The translations under genes and the position numbers were made by a program. The notes under the pieces are model-generated. The model was given only the letters and a program-made list of their open reading frames with translations. It made no database searches and was not told the origin of the DNA. Below, piece by piece: positions 44,496 to 52,962 of a stretch of DNA of 64,000 bases. Origin of the DNA: Allosphingosinicella indica (lineage in GTDB: Bacteria > Pseudomonadota > Alphaproteobacteria > Sphingomonadales > Sphingomonadaceae); the NCBI RefSeq assembly GCF_900177405.1, contig NZ_LT840185.1, forward strand, positions 2,657,501-2,721,500, in the 5' to 3' direction. Numbering within the stretch: position 1 is the first letter of the stretch; each line of letters opens with the position of its first letter.

Positions 44496-45049
44496 GGCAG
44501 CAGCGGGTCCAAAAGCCCGAGCGCGAAAGCGATCGCGCCCGCGGCGAGGGTGAGAAGGAGGAGCGCGAAGAGGAAGCGAGGAACCCAGGACGAGAGCTCG
44601 GGTTCGGCCTGTTCCAGCGGGCGCACCGGCTCGGCGGCGATCACCTGATCGCGGCCAAGCTCGAGCGGCGGTTCCAAGTCCGCTCCGGTGCGCAGCGCGG
44701 GGCCGCTCTTGCCCCGCGCCAGAACGAGGCGATCGGCGACGACCGCCTTCTTTTGCTCGTCGACCCAGCGGCTCATTCGTCCGGAGTCGGCGGGCGGGGT
44801 CGCGGGGATCGATGCGACGAAATGACTGAGCTCGCGATCGAGGCCGACGAGGTCGTCCATCGCCGCCATCGTCTCGCGGCGGTCCCGCTTCTCCATCGCG
44901 AGCTGGAGCCGCATCACGTTCATGTTGCTGGCGCGCAGCAAGGTCATGCCGCGCGCGAGATCGGCGCCGTTGACCGCGCGTATCTGACTGCCCGGCGCCG
45001 AAAATGGATCGCGCCGCTGAAGCCCCGCCTGTTCCTGAACCATCGTCAT
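44492..45049 (-). CDS. Unknown protein with C-terminal membrane anchor
   Basis: A 185-residue protein. The N-terminal two thirds are soluble with helical stretches (GMTLLRASNMNVMRLQLAMEKRDRRETMAAMDDLVGLDRELSHF), then a variable linker, then one membrane helix at about 161-182 (FLFALLLLTLAAGAIAFALGLL) near the C-terminus, i.e. a tail anchor. No family recognised. Coupled to the 89-residue gene downstream. It starts 281 bases from the divergent Nudix-DUF47 gene. Confidence 0.65.
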   Translation of the reverse strand: MTMVQEQAGLQRRDPFSAPGSQIRAVNGADLARGMTLLRASNMNVMRLQLAMEKRDRRETMAAMDDLVGLDRELSHFVASIPATPPADSGRMSRWVDEQKKAVVADRLVLARGKSGPALRTGADLEPPLELGRDQVIAAEPVRPLEQAEPELSSWVPRFLFALLLLTLAAGAIAFALGLLDPLLP

Positions 45050-45287
45050 CGTTCTTGCCCCTTGGCGACGGACCTACTCCGCCCGAATCGCCGCCTGACT
45101 ATGGTTAACCCCGCTGCCGCACCGGCTGCGATAGGCCGGAGCCGAGCCGTTGCGGTCGCGAGACGAGAGCAGAATCTCGTGCTTTTTGCGCGACGAAGCG
45201 AGTCCGAACGGGCGTTGCCCAGCAATCCGCCCCCAATGATCCGCCCTTGCCGACTCACATCGAAAGATGCAGAGGCGCGGCCTTCGC

Positions 45288-45305
45288 GTGACGTTTTTGT
45301 TACGG
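45288..45305 (-). promoter_or_regulatory. Pho-box-like 7-4-7 direct repeat
   Basis: Read on the minus strand: CCGTAAC, four A, ACGTCAC. Two 7-base half-sites separated by 4 AT-rich bases match the layout of PhoB boxes (CTGTCAT/C type), with about two mismatches in each half. It is 25-42 bases upstream of the Nudix-DUF47 start codon. The remaining bases of 45050-45330 show no gene. Confidence 0.35.
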
Positions 45306-45330
45306 ACGCTTCTTTCCGGAGAGCCGCATC

Positions 45331-46449
45331 GTGATCCGCCAATATGGCGCGCTGGCCTATGAAGTGGCCGAAGGCGCCGAACCGCGCTTCCTGCTGACGA
45401 CATCGCGGACGACGCGCCGCTGGATCATTCCTCGCGGCAATCCGATCCCCGGTCTCTCGCCCGCCCAATCGGCGGCCGAGGAGGCATTCGAGGAAGCTGG
45501 CATCACCGGACTCGTCTCGCCCGAGGAGATCGGCGCCTACAGATATGAGAAGAAACGGAAGAACGGGACGAGCGATACCGCGAACGTCCACGTCTTCGGC
45601 TTGCGTATCACCATCCAAAGCGGCCGATTTCCCGAGCGGCAGGAGCGAGAGACGCGCTGGTTCACCCGCGAGGAAGCGATCGCGGCCGTGGAGGAACCCG
45701 GGCTGAAGGACATCATCCGCACCTTCAACCCGGCGCCGCTGGCAGCGGGCCGCGTCCCGGTGGCGATGCTTTCCGCGCCGCCGCCTCCGCCTGCCCGCTT
45801 CCCGCTGCTCAAGTGGTTTCGGCGGGTGATGCCGCGCGAGGACGGCTTCTTCGAGATGTTCGCGGCGCACGCCACGACGATCGTGGGCGGCGCGGATGCG
45901 ATGACGGCGATGCTGGGCGGTCAGACGAGTATCGAGGAGGGTAGCAAGCTCATCTTCGCTTATGAGGATCAGGCTGACGACGTCACGCGCGACGTGCTCC
46001 ACGCGGTGCGCCGCAGCTTCATCACTCCGTTCGACCGCAGCGCGATCACGAAGCTCATCAACGCGATGGACGACACGATCGACGAGATGCAGCAGACCGC
46101 CAAGGCGATCACACTATACGAGGTGACGAGCTTCGAGCCGCCGATGTGCGAGATGGCGGCGCTCGCCGGCCAAGCCGCGCGGCTCGTGACCGAAGCGATC
46201 CCGCTGCTCCGTTCGGTCGGCAAGAACGGCGGGCGGCTCGATCGCATCACCGGCAACATTGTCCATCTCGAAGGCGTCGGCGACGATCTCCACGCCAAGG
46301 GTCTGAAGACCGCCTTCCAGCAATATGGCGAGACGCGGCCGATGGCCTATTTCATCCAGCGCGAGATCTATAGCCATCTGGAGCGCGTGCTCGACGGGTT
46401 CGAGGACGTCGCGAACGAGATCCAGGGCATCGTGATCGATCACGCCTGA
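45331..46449 (+). CDS. Nudix hydrolase - DUF47 (PhoU-like) fusion protein
   Basis: One 372-residue frame. Residues 1-133 are a Nudix domain of the diphosphoinositol-polyphosphate/diadenosine-polyphosphate type (RQYGALAYEV, RRWIIPRGNPIPG). The Nudix box runs Gly36 to Ile58 and keeps metal-binding Glu51, Glu54 and Glu55, but the usual Arg before them is Glu50. A Pro/Ala linker (134-155) leads to a complete DUF47 domain (about 158-372: KWFRRVMPREDGFFEMFAAHA, DDTIDEMQQTAKAI, HLEGVGDDLHAKGLK, EDVANEIQGIVIDHA). DUF47 proteins partner PiT phosphate transporters, and a pit gene follows after 11 bases. The start is GTG at 45331 (GGAGAG upstream). Suggested role: coupling a phosphate-status metabolite to phosphate uptake. 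Confidence 0.88.
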   Translation: MIRQYGALAYEVAEGAEPRFLLTTSRTTRRWIIPRGNPIPGLSPAQSAAEEAFEEAGITGLVSPEEIGAYRYEKKRKNGTSDTANVHVFGLRITIQSGRFPERQERETRWFTREEAIAAVEEPGLKDIIRTFNPAPLAAGRVPVAMLSAPPPPPARFPLLKWFRRVMPREDGFFEMFAAHATTIVGGADAMTAMLGGQTSIEEGSKLIFAYEDQADDVTRDVLHAVRRSFITPFDRSAITKLINAMDDTIDEMQQTAKAITLYEVTSFEPPMCEMAALAGQAARLVTEAIPLLRSVGKNGGRLDRITGNIVHLEGVGDDLHAKGLKTAFQQYGETRPMAYFIQREIYSHLERVLDGFEDVANEIQGIVIDHA

Positions 46450-46460
46450 GCCGCCGCGCG

Positions 46461-47465
46461 ATGGACCCGACACTCGCCTTTCCCCTGCTCGTCGCGCTGA
46501 TCGGCGTCGCGCTGCTGTTCGATTTTCTGAACGGTCTGCACGACGCCGCCAATTCGATCGCGACCGTGGTCTCCACCCGCGTGCTACGGCCGCACATCGC
46601 GGTCGCCTGGGCCGCCTTCTTCAACTTCATCGCTTTCCTGTTCTTCGGCCTTCATGTCGCCGAGACCGTGGGCAAGGGGATCGTCGATGCGAGCGTGATC
46701 GACCCGTCGGTGATCTTCGGTGCGCTGATGGGGGCGATAAGCTGGAACATCATCACCTGGGCGGCGGGCATCCCATCGTCGAGCAGCCACGCGCTTATCG
46801 GCGGGCTGCTCGGCGCCGGCGTCGCCAAGGCAGGCCTGTCGGCGGTGATCTGGAACGGCGTCACCAAGACCACGGTCGCGATCTTCCTCTCCCCGACGCT
46901 TGGGCTGCTGCTCGCATTACTGCTCGTCCTGGCGAGCTCGTGGGTTTTTCGGCGGGTGAATGCGCCGTTCGCCGACCGCATCTTCCGCAAGCTGCAGCTC
47001 GTCTCGGCGGCGCTATACTCGCTCGGCCACGGCGGCAACGATGCGCAGAAGACAATGGGAATCATCGCGGTGCTGCTCTTCTCGCAGGGGCTGCTCGGCG
47101 ACACCTTCTACGTGCCCTTCTGGGTGGTGATCTCGGCGCAGGCGGCGATGGGCCTCGGCACCTTGTTCGGCGGCTGGCGGATCGTCCACACGATGGGATC
47201 GAAAATCACCCGGCTGACCCCGCACCAGGGCTTCTGCGCCGAAAGCGGCGGCGCGATCATGCTCTTTTCGGCAACCTGGCTCGGCATTCCGGTCTCGACC
47301 ACACACACGATCACCGGCTGCATCGTCGGCGTCGGCGCGGCGCGGCGCGCATCGGCGGTGCGGTGGGGCGTCGCCGGCAATATCGTCATCGCCTGGGTGG
47401 TGACGCTGCCTTCGGCGGCGCTGATCGGCGCGGGTTTCTACATGCTGACGACGCTCGTCGCCTGA
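46461..47465 (+). CDS. Low-affinity inorganic phosphate transporter, PiT family
   Basis: A 334-residue membrane protein with about ten helices and the two inverted PiT repeats: FDFLNGLHDAANSIATVVSTRVL near the N-terminus and LYSLGHGGNDAQKTMGIIAVLLF in the second half (the GxNDAxN-type signatures), plus IPSSSSHALIGGLLGAG and IPVSTTHTITGCIVGVG. It symports phosphate with protons or as metal-phosphate. It lies 11 bases after the Nudix-DUF47 gene, so the two are one transcript. Ends immediately against the convergent hydrolase gene. Confidence 0.94.
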   Translation: MDPTLAFPLLVALIGVALLFDFLNGLHDAANSIATVVSTRVLRPHIAVAWAAFFNFIAFLFFGLHVAETVGKGIVDASVIDPSVIFGALMGAISWNIITWAAGIPSSSSHALIGGLLGAGVAKAGLSAVIWNGVTKTTVAIFLSPTLGLLLALLLVLASSWVFRRVNAPFADRIFRKLQLVSAALYSLGHGGNDAQKTMGIIAVLLFSQGLLGDTFYVPFWVVISAQAAMGLGTLFGGWRIVHTMGSKITRLTPHQGFCAESGGAIMLFSATWLGIPVSTTHTITGCIVGVGAARRASAVRWGVAGNIVIAWVVTLPSAALIGAGFYMLTTLVA

Positions 47466-48335
47466 TCAGCCTGCGGCGGCGACCTTCGCCAGCAACCGGT
47501 CGATCGCCGCGACAGCCTCGGGCTCTTCCAACGTCGGCGCGTGGCCGACGCCGGGCACCGTCACCGCCTCCATCGCCGGGTTGCGGCGGATCATCTCTGC
47601 GACCGTCGCCGCGGTCAGCAGGTCCGACCGCTCCCCGCGCACGACCAGCGACGGAATGCCGTCCAGCCCTGCGAATGCCTGCCACAGATCGAACCCCGCG
47701 GGGCCCTGCGCGGGCGCCTTGAACGGTTCGGCGATGCGCATGTCGTAATCGAATACGATGCGGCCTTTGGAATTGAGCCGGCACACGCGCTTGGCGAAGG
47801 CCAACCATTGGTCGCGTGTCCAGCCCGGAAAGACGTCGCGCTGCGCTTCGGAGAAATAGCGGGCGGCGTGCATCCAGGTCGGCCAGTTCTGCGAGCGGCC
47901 GACGTAGCCGCGGATCCGCTCCAGCCCGCCCTCCTCCATCACGGGCCCGATGTCGTTGATCATCGCCCCCGCGATCCTGCCCCCGTCGTTCATCGACAGC
48001 AGCATGGTGATGAGCCCGCCGAGCGAAGTACCGAACATGACGAAGCGGTCGAGGCCCAACTCCGCGATCAGCGCCTCGATGTCAGCGACATAGGTGATCG
48101 GCATGTAGCTCATCGCGTCCTTGGCATGCTGGCTCTCGCCACGGCCGCGAAGCTCGATGCACAGCACCCGCCACTCGGGCGAGAGCCGCTCGGCCACCGC
48201 CGCGAAGTCGCGCGCGTTACGGGTGAGGCCGGGGACGCAAAGGATCGGTGGGCGCGTAGCGGGGCCGGGATAATCGCGATAGTGGAGCTTCAGCCCGTCG
48301 CTCGAGTTCCAGTAACCGTCGGACCAGTCCGCCAT
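47466..48335 (-). CDS. Alpha/beta-fold hydrolase
   Basis: A 289-residue cytosolic hydrolase. Oxyanion region ILCVPGLTRNARDF, nucleophile elbow FGTSLGGLITM (Ser), acid in VVRGERSDLLT (Asp) and catalytic His in VPGVGHAPTLEEPEAV. Residues 140-210 form the lid. Similar to esterase/epoxide-hydrolase-type proteins; substrate unknown. It starts 37 bases from the divergent selO, and its stop touches the pit stop. Confidence 0.9.
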   Translation of the reverse strand: MADWSDGYWNSSDGLKLHYRDYPGPATRPPILCVPGLTRNARDFAAVAERLSPEWRVLCIELRGRGESQHAKDAMSYMPITYVADIEALIAELGLDRFVMFGTSLGGLITMLLSMNDGGRIAGAMINDIGPVMEEGGLERIRGYVGRSQNWPTWMHAARYFSEAQRDVFPGWTRDQWLAFAKRVCRLNSKGRIVFDYDMRIAEPFKAPAQGPAGFDLWQAFAGLDGIPSLVVRGERSDLLTAATVAEMIRRNPAMEAVTVPGVGHAPTLEEPEAVAAIDRLLAKVAAAG

Positions 48336-48372
48336 CTAACGCCCCTCTTCACGCGAAAGCCCCTATCGCCCG

Positions 48373-49833
48373 ATGCGCGCCACCCCGCAACCATATCGCC
48401 CCGATCCCGCCATCCTCGAACTGGGCGACGCCTTTTACGATCGCGTCGAAGCAGCGGATTTTCCGCAGACGATCCTCCGCTTCCGCAATCAGCGCCATGC
48501 GGGGACGGTGGGACTCGGCGAGCTGACGGACGACGAGTGGCTCCAGCATTTTGGGCGGTTTGCGGCGCTGCCAGACAATCTGCCGGAGCCGCTGGCGCTT
48601 CGCTACCACGGCCATCAGTTCCGTGTGTACAACCCGGATATCGGCGACGGACGCGGCTTTCTGTTCGCACAGCTCCGCGACGCGCGGGATCGGCTGCTCG
48701 ATCTCGGCACCAAGGGATCGGGCCAGACGCCCTATAGCCGTTTCGGCGACGGGCGGCTGACGCTGAAGGGCGGCGTGCGCGAAGTGCTGGCGACCGAGAT
48801 GCTCGAGGCGCTCGGCGTCGAGACCAGCAAGAGCTTCTCGCTCATCGATACGGGCGAAGCGCTAGAGCGGGGTGACGAGCCCTCGCCCACCCGCTCGGCG
48901 GTGCTCGTCCGGCTGCAGCACAGCCACATCCGCATCGGCACCTTCCAGCGGCTTGCGATGCTCGACCAGCCGGAGGAGATGCGGCGGCTGACGGACTGGT
49001 GCCTGAAGCAATATTATCTCGACCGTCATCGCGAGGAGAAAAGCGACGAAGCAATCCAGGCGTCGGAGGCCGGAGCTGGATTGCTTCGCTCCGCTCGCAA
49101 TGACGGAGAGCCTGCGGCGCGATTGCTGGGCCACGTCGTCAATGCGGCGGCGCGGCTTGCCGCTTCCTATATCGCGGCGGGCTTCGTCCACGGCGTGCTC
49201 AACAGCGACAATATCGCGATCACCGCGGAAAGCTTCGACTATGGGCCGTGGCGCTTCACGCCCTTCTGGGACGGCCATTTCACCGCCGCCTATTTCGATC
49301 ACAACGGCCTCTACAGCTTCGGCCGCCAGCCCGAGGCAATCCACTGGGACGTCGCCCAACTGGCCCGCGCGCTGACGGCGATCGCCGATCCGGAAACGCT
49401 CCAGCCGCTGCTCGACGGATTTCCCGCAGCATTTCAGACGGCGTTGCGGGACACAGTGTTCGCGCGGCTCGGCATCGCGCCGCGGAACGAGGAAGCCGAC
49501 GAGGCACTGCTTCTCGCCATCCAGACCGCGCTGGCCCGCCGCACCGTCGAGATCGACCGTTTCTTCTTCGACTGGCGCGGCGGCGCGTTGCGGCGGAGCG
49601 AGCCGACGTATGACGACGAGGCCTTCGCGGATTTACGCGCCGCGATCGGCGACTACACGTCCACCGGTTCGCTCGATCATGCTTATTGGTCCGACGCGGC
49701 GCCCTGCTCGATGCATATCGAGGAGGTGGAGACGATCTGGTCTCGGATCGACGAGGCGGACGACTGGTCGGCGTTCGAGGCCAAGATCGCGGGGATCCGG
49801 CGGATGGGCGACGCCCTGGCCGGCCGCGCGTGA
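48373..49833 (+). CDS. selO: Protein adenylyltransferase SelO (YdiU family), with in-frame repeat insert
   Basis: A 486-residue pseudokinase-fold AMPylator. Marks: RYHGHQFRVYNPDIGDGRGFLFAQL, LDLGTKGSGQTPYSRFGDGRLTLKGGVREVLATEML, the catalytic FVHGVLNSDN with Asp279, and SFDYGPWRFTPFWD with the second metal Asp. Known members AMPylate redox proteins. Residues about 218-245 (RHREEKSDEAIQAS ... LLRSARNDGE) interrupt the conserved KQYY ... LLGHVVNAAARLAASYIAAGF region and come from a genomic palindrome (see 49024). Without it Asp279 would be near 252, close to the usual spacing. The C-terminus (DDWSAFEAKIAGIRRMGDAL) lacks the Cys-containing end some members have. Confidence 0.93.
   Translation: MRATPQPYRPDPAILELGDAFYDRVEAADFPQTILRFRNQRHAGTVGLGELTDDEWLQHFGRFAALPDNLPEPLALRYHGHQFRVYNPDIGDGRGFLFAQLRDARDRLLDLGTKGSGQTPYSRFGDGRLTLKGGVREVLATEMLEALGVETSKSFSLIDTGEALERGDEPSPTRSAVLVRLQHSHIRIGTFQRLAMLDQPEEMRRLTDWCLKQYYLDRHREEKSDEAIQASEAGAGLLRSARNDGEPAARLLGHVVNAAARLAASYIAAGFVHGVLNSDNIAITAESFDYGPWRFTPFWDGHFTAAYFDHNGLYSFGRQPEAIHWDVAQLARALTAIADPETLQPLLDGFPAAFQTALRDTVFARLGIAPRNEEADEALLLAIQTALARRTVEIDRFFFDWRGGALRRSEPTYDDEAFADLRAAIGDYTSTGSLDHAYWSDAAPCSMHIEEVETIWSRIDEADDWSAFEAKIAGIRRMGDALAGRA
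49024..49105. repeat. Palindromic repeat inserted in frame in selO
   Basis: About 82 bases with inverted arms: CGTCATCGCGAGGAGAAAAG followed by CGACGAAGCAATCCAG, and CTGGATTGCTTCGCTCCGC followed by TCGCAATGACG. This is the common genomic repeat of the form CGTCATTGCGAGC-GAAGCAATCCAG. It is read through without a stop inside selO. It differs in family from the mutL and rnr inserts. Confidence 0.87.
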
Positions 49834-49905
49834 CGCGGCGACGCCGGGGGTGGCCTTTGTCCCGCCCATTTCCTACGTCATCTCCAGACCTGTAGCGGAG
49901 TAACC

Positions 49906-51339
49906 ATGGCCGAAAGCCTGATCTCGACCGAACCGGCGACCGGCGCCGAGCTGTGGCGCGGTGCGATCGGCGATGCCGATGCCGAGGTGCGCACAGCGCG
50001 CGCCGCCTGGGGAAGCTGGGCCTCCAAGCCGCTCGCCGTGCGCGTCGAGACGCTACGCCGCTTCGCCAATGTGGTGCGCGCCGCCAAGGACGATTTCGCC
50101 GATCTCATCGCGCGCGAGACGGGCAAGCCTCTGTGGGAGGCGGGCACCGAGGTCGATGCCGTCGTCGGCAAGGTCGACATTTCAGTCTCGGCTTATTCCG
50201 AACGCACGTCGCAGCGCCGCATGGAGGGCGCGATGGGCGCGCGCGTCGCCGTCCGCCACAAGCCGCATGGCGTGCTCGGCGTGCTGGGCCCGTATAATTT
50301 CCCCGCGCATCTTCCCAACGGCCACATCGTCCCCGCGCTGCTCGCCGGCAATGCAGTGGTGTTCAAGCCCTCCGAGAAGACGCCCGCGGTCGGCGAACGG
50401 CTGGTGCGCTATTTCCACGAGGCGGGCGTACCCGAAGGCGTGGTGCGCTGCCTGATCGGCGGACCGGAGCAGGGCAAGTCGCTAGCGGGGCATCCGGGGC
50501 TCGACGGGCTTTTGTTCACCGGATCAGCCCGCGCCGGGATGGCGCTGCACCGGCAATTTGCCGAGACGCCGCACAAGATCCTTGCGCTGGAGCTGGGCGG
50601 CAACAACCCGCTCGTCGTCTGGCAGGCGCCCGATATCCACGCTGCCGCGGTGATCGCGGTCCAGTCGGCCTTCCTGTCGGCCGGCCAGCGCTGCACGGCG
50701 GCGCGGCGGCTGATCGTCGAGGACGGCAAGCACGAGCAGCTTGTGGAGACGATCCTGAAGCTGACCGACCGGATCATCGTCGATCATCCGCACGCCAATC
50801 CGGCGCCGTTCATGGGGCCGGTGGTGGACAATGGCGCCGCGGATCAGCTCCAGGCCGCCTACCTCGATCTCGTGCTCAAGGGCGGCAAGCCGCTGAAGCA
50901 TCTCGAGCGGCCGGACGATGGCAAGCCGTTCCTCACTCCCTCTATTCTCGACGTCACCGGCGTCTCCGATCGCCCCGACGCCGAGCTGTTCGGCCCGGTG
51001 CTGCAGATCGTCCGCGTCGCCGATTTCGACGCCGCGCTCGCCGAGGCGAACAACACTCGCTTCGGCCTCGCCGCCTCGCTGATCGGCGGCAGCCCGCAGC
51101 TCTACGACCGCTTCTGGGCGAACGTCCGCGCGGGTGTCGTCAACTGGAACAAGCCGACCAACGGCGCGCCTTCTAGCGCACCGTTCGGCGGCGTCGGCAT
51201 CAGCGGAAACCACCGCCCAAGCGCCTTCTACGCCGCCGATTATTGCGCCTATCCGGTGACGAGCAGCGAGGCCGAACAGGCCCGCGCGGCGATCGGCGTG
51301 GGCCTGCGCGATCCCTATGCGGAGAATGCGGGGGCGTAA
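49906..51339 (+). CDS. astD: N-succinylglutamate 5-semialdehyde dehydrogenase
   Basis: A 477-residue aldehyde dehydrogenase. AstD marks: GVLGPYNFPAHLPNGHIVPALLAGNAVVFKPSEKTP, LLFTGSARAG, LELGGNNPLVVW and the nucleophile Cys263 in SAGQRCTAARR. Fourth step of the arginine succinyltransferase pathway (succinylglutamate semialdehyde to succinylglutamate). The other ast genes are not in the window, so it is either a solitary copy or lies apart from them. Convergent with dnaB, 7 bases between stops. Confidence 0.9.
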   Translation: MAESLISTEPATGAELWRGAIGDADAEVRTARAAWGSWASKPLAVRVETLRRFANVVRAAKDDFADLIARETGKPLWEAGTEVDAVVGKVDISVSAYSERTSQRRMEGAMGARVAVRHKPHGVLGVLGPYNFPAHLPNGHIVPALLAGNAVVFKPSEKTPAVGERLVRYFHEAGVPEGVVRCLIGGPEQGKSLAGHPGLDGLLFTGSARAGMALHRQFAETPHKILALELGGNNPLVVWQAPDIHAAAVIAVQSAFLSAGQRCTAARRLIVEDGKHEQLVETILKLTDRIIVDHPHANPAPFMGPVVDNGAADQLQAAYLDLVLKGGKPLKHLERPDDGKPFLTPSILDVTGVSDRPDAELFGPVLQIVRVADFDAALAEANNTRFGLAASLIGGSPQLYDRFWANVRAGVVNWNKPTNGAPSSAPFGGVGISGNHRPSAFYAADYCAYPVTSSEAEQARAAIGVGLRDPYAENAGA

Positions 51340-51346
51340 GCGCCCG

Positions 51347-52858
51347 TTAGCCGCGCGCTTCGGGGAGGTAGCTCTCGTCGATATAGTCGGAGAATTTGGT
51401 GATCCGGCTGTCGAACTTGAGCTTCACCTTGCCGGTGGCGCCGTGGCGCTGCTTGGCGATGATCAGCTCGGAAAGGCCGTAGGCGCGCTCCATGTCTCGG
51501 GCCCAGGCTTCGTGCGCTTCGAAGGTCTTGGCGTCATCGCCGTCGATTGGCCGCTTGGGCTCGCGCGAGGCGACGTAATATTCCTCGCGGTAGACGAAGA
51601 GCACGATGTCCGCGTCCTGCTCGATCGACCCGGATTCGCGCAGATCGGAGAGCTGCGGGCGTTTGTCCTCGCGCTGCTCGACCGCGCGGCTGAGCTGCGA
51701 CAGCGCGAGCACCGGAACCGACAGCTCCTTGGCCAGCGTCTTGAGGCCGCGGCTGATCTCGGAAATCTCTTGCACGCGGTTGGAATCGCCGCCCTTGCCG
51801 GTCCCCTGTAGAAGCTGGAGATAATCGACGACGATCAGCCCAATCCCCTTCTGGCGCTTCATCCGGCGCGCGCGGGTGCGCAGCGCCGCGATGGTGAGGC
51901 CGGGCGTGTCGTCGATGTAGAGGGGCAGACCCTCGAGTTCCGCCGCAGCGCGCGCGAGGCCGCGGAAGTCCTGCTGGCTGATCCGGCCCATGCGCAGGTT
52001 CTCGGAGCTGATCCCCGATTGCTCGGAGAGGATGCGGGTGGCGAGCTGGTCCGCCGACATTTCCAGGCTGAAGAATGCAACCGCGGCACCGGCCGACTTC
52101 TCCTGCGCGATGCCATCCTCCAGATCGCGGACCAGCCGCGTCGCCGCGTTGAAGGCAATATTGGTGGCGAGCGAGGTCTTGCCCATGCCGGGACGGCCGG
52201 CGAGGATCAATAAGTCGGAAGGGTGGAGGCCGCCGGTGCGGGTGTTGACCGTCTCCAGCCCGGTGGTGACGCCCGACAGGCCACCGCCGGTGCTGAGCGC
52301 CTTCTCGGCGAGCTGGACGGCCATGCGCGTCGCGACCGCGAAGCTCTTGACCGAGCCCTCGCCGCCGCCTTCCTCTGCGACACGGTAAAGCGCCGCCTCG
52401 GCATCCTCGATCTGGCTCTTGGGGTCGATGTCCTGGCTGGTATCCAGCGCACATTCGACCATCTCTCGCCCGACGCCGACCAAGGCGCGCAGCAACGCCA
52501 GCTCGTAGATTTGATCGGCGAAGTCGCGCGCGCCGATGATCGCCGCGCCCGATCCGGTGAGCTGCGCGAGCCAGGCGGGGCCGCCAAGCTGCTTCATCTC
52601 CTCGTCCGCCTCGAACATAGGCCTCAGCGTCACCGGCGAGGCGATCATATTCTTGTCGACCAGTTTCAGGATCGATTCGTAGACGCGGCCGTGCAGCGGC
52701 TCGAAGAAATGATCGGGGCGGAGCTTGAGCTGAATGTCTTCGGCCAGCCTGTTGTCGATCATCAGCGCGCCGAGCAGCGCGGCTTCCGCCTCGACATTAT
52801 GGGGCAGCACGGGCGCAGGCGTTTCGGCGGATTCGACGACGGAGAAGGGAGTGGCCAT
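51347..52858 (-). CDS. dnaB: Replicative DNA helicase DnaB
   Basis: A 503-residue hexameric helicase. The N-terminal dimerisation domain (PHNVEAEAALLGALMIDNR) precedes the RecA-like core: Walker A GRPGMGKTSLATN, FSLEMSADQLATRILSEQSG, Walker B region IGLIVVDYLQLLQG, LALSQLSRAVEQREDKRPQLSDLRESGSIEQDAD and FDSRITKF near the end. No intein is present. Divergent from the UPF0262 gene. Confidence 0.97.
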   Translation of the reverse strand: MATPFSVVESAETPAPVLPHNVEAEAALLGALMIDNRLAEDIQLKLRPDHFFEPLHGRVYESILKLVDKNMIASPVTLRPMFEADEEMKQLGGPAWLAQLTGSGAAIIGARDFADQIYELALLRALVGVGREMVECALDTSQDIDPKSQIEDAEAALYRVAEEGGGEGSVKSFAVATRMAVQLAEKALSTGGGLSGVTTGLETVNTRTGGLHPSDLLILAGRPGMGKTSLATNIAFNAATRLVRDLEDGIAQEKSAGAAVAFFSLEMSADQLATRILSEQSGISSENLRMGRISQQDFRGLARAAAELEGLPLYIDDTPGLTIAALRTRARRMKRQKGIGLIVVDYLQLLQGTGKGGDSNRVQEISEISRGLKTLAKELSVPVLALSQLSRAVEQREDKRPQLSDLRESGSIEQDADIVLFVYREEYYVASREPKRPIDGDDAKTFEAHEAWARDMERAYGLSELIIAKQRHGATGKVKLKFDSRITKFSDYIDESYLPEARG

Positions 52859-52962
52859 GCGCTGCCCTTACGCGCTTCGGCCGCTGGCGGGAACGGCCGC
52901 GCGTGGGGAATGCGGGGATAAGTCGGCTTTCCCGCTCATGCTGCACCCGCTAACAAAGACGC

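Noticed and set aside
51332-51345. GGGCG-TAAG-CGCCC hairpin between astD and dnaB as a terminator
   Set aside because: Only five base pairs, overlaps the astD stop codon and has no T-run.
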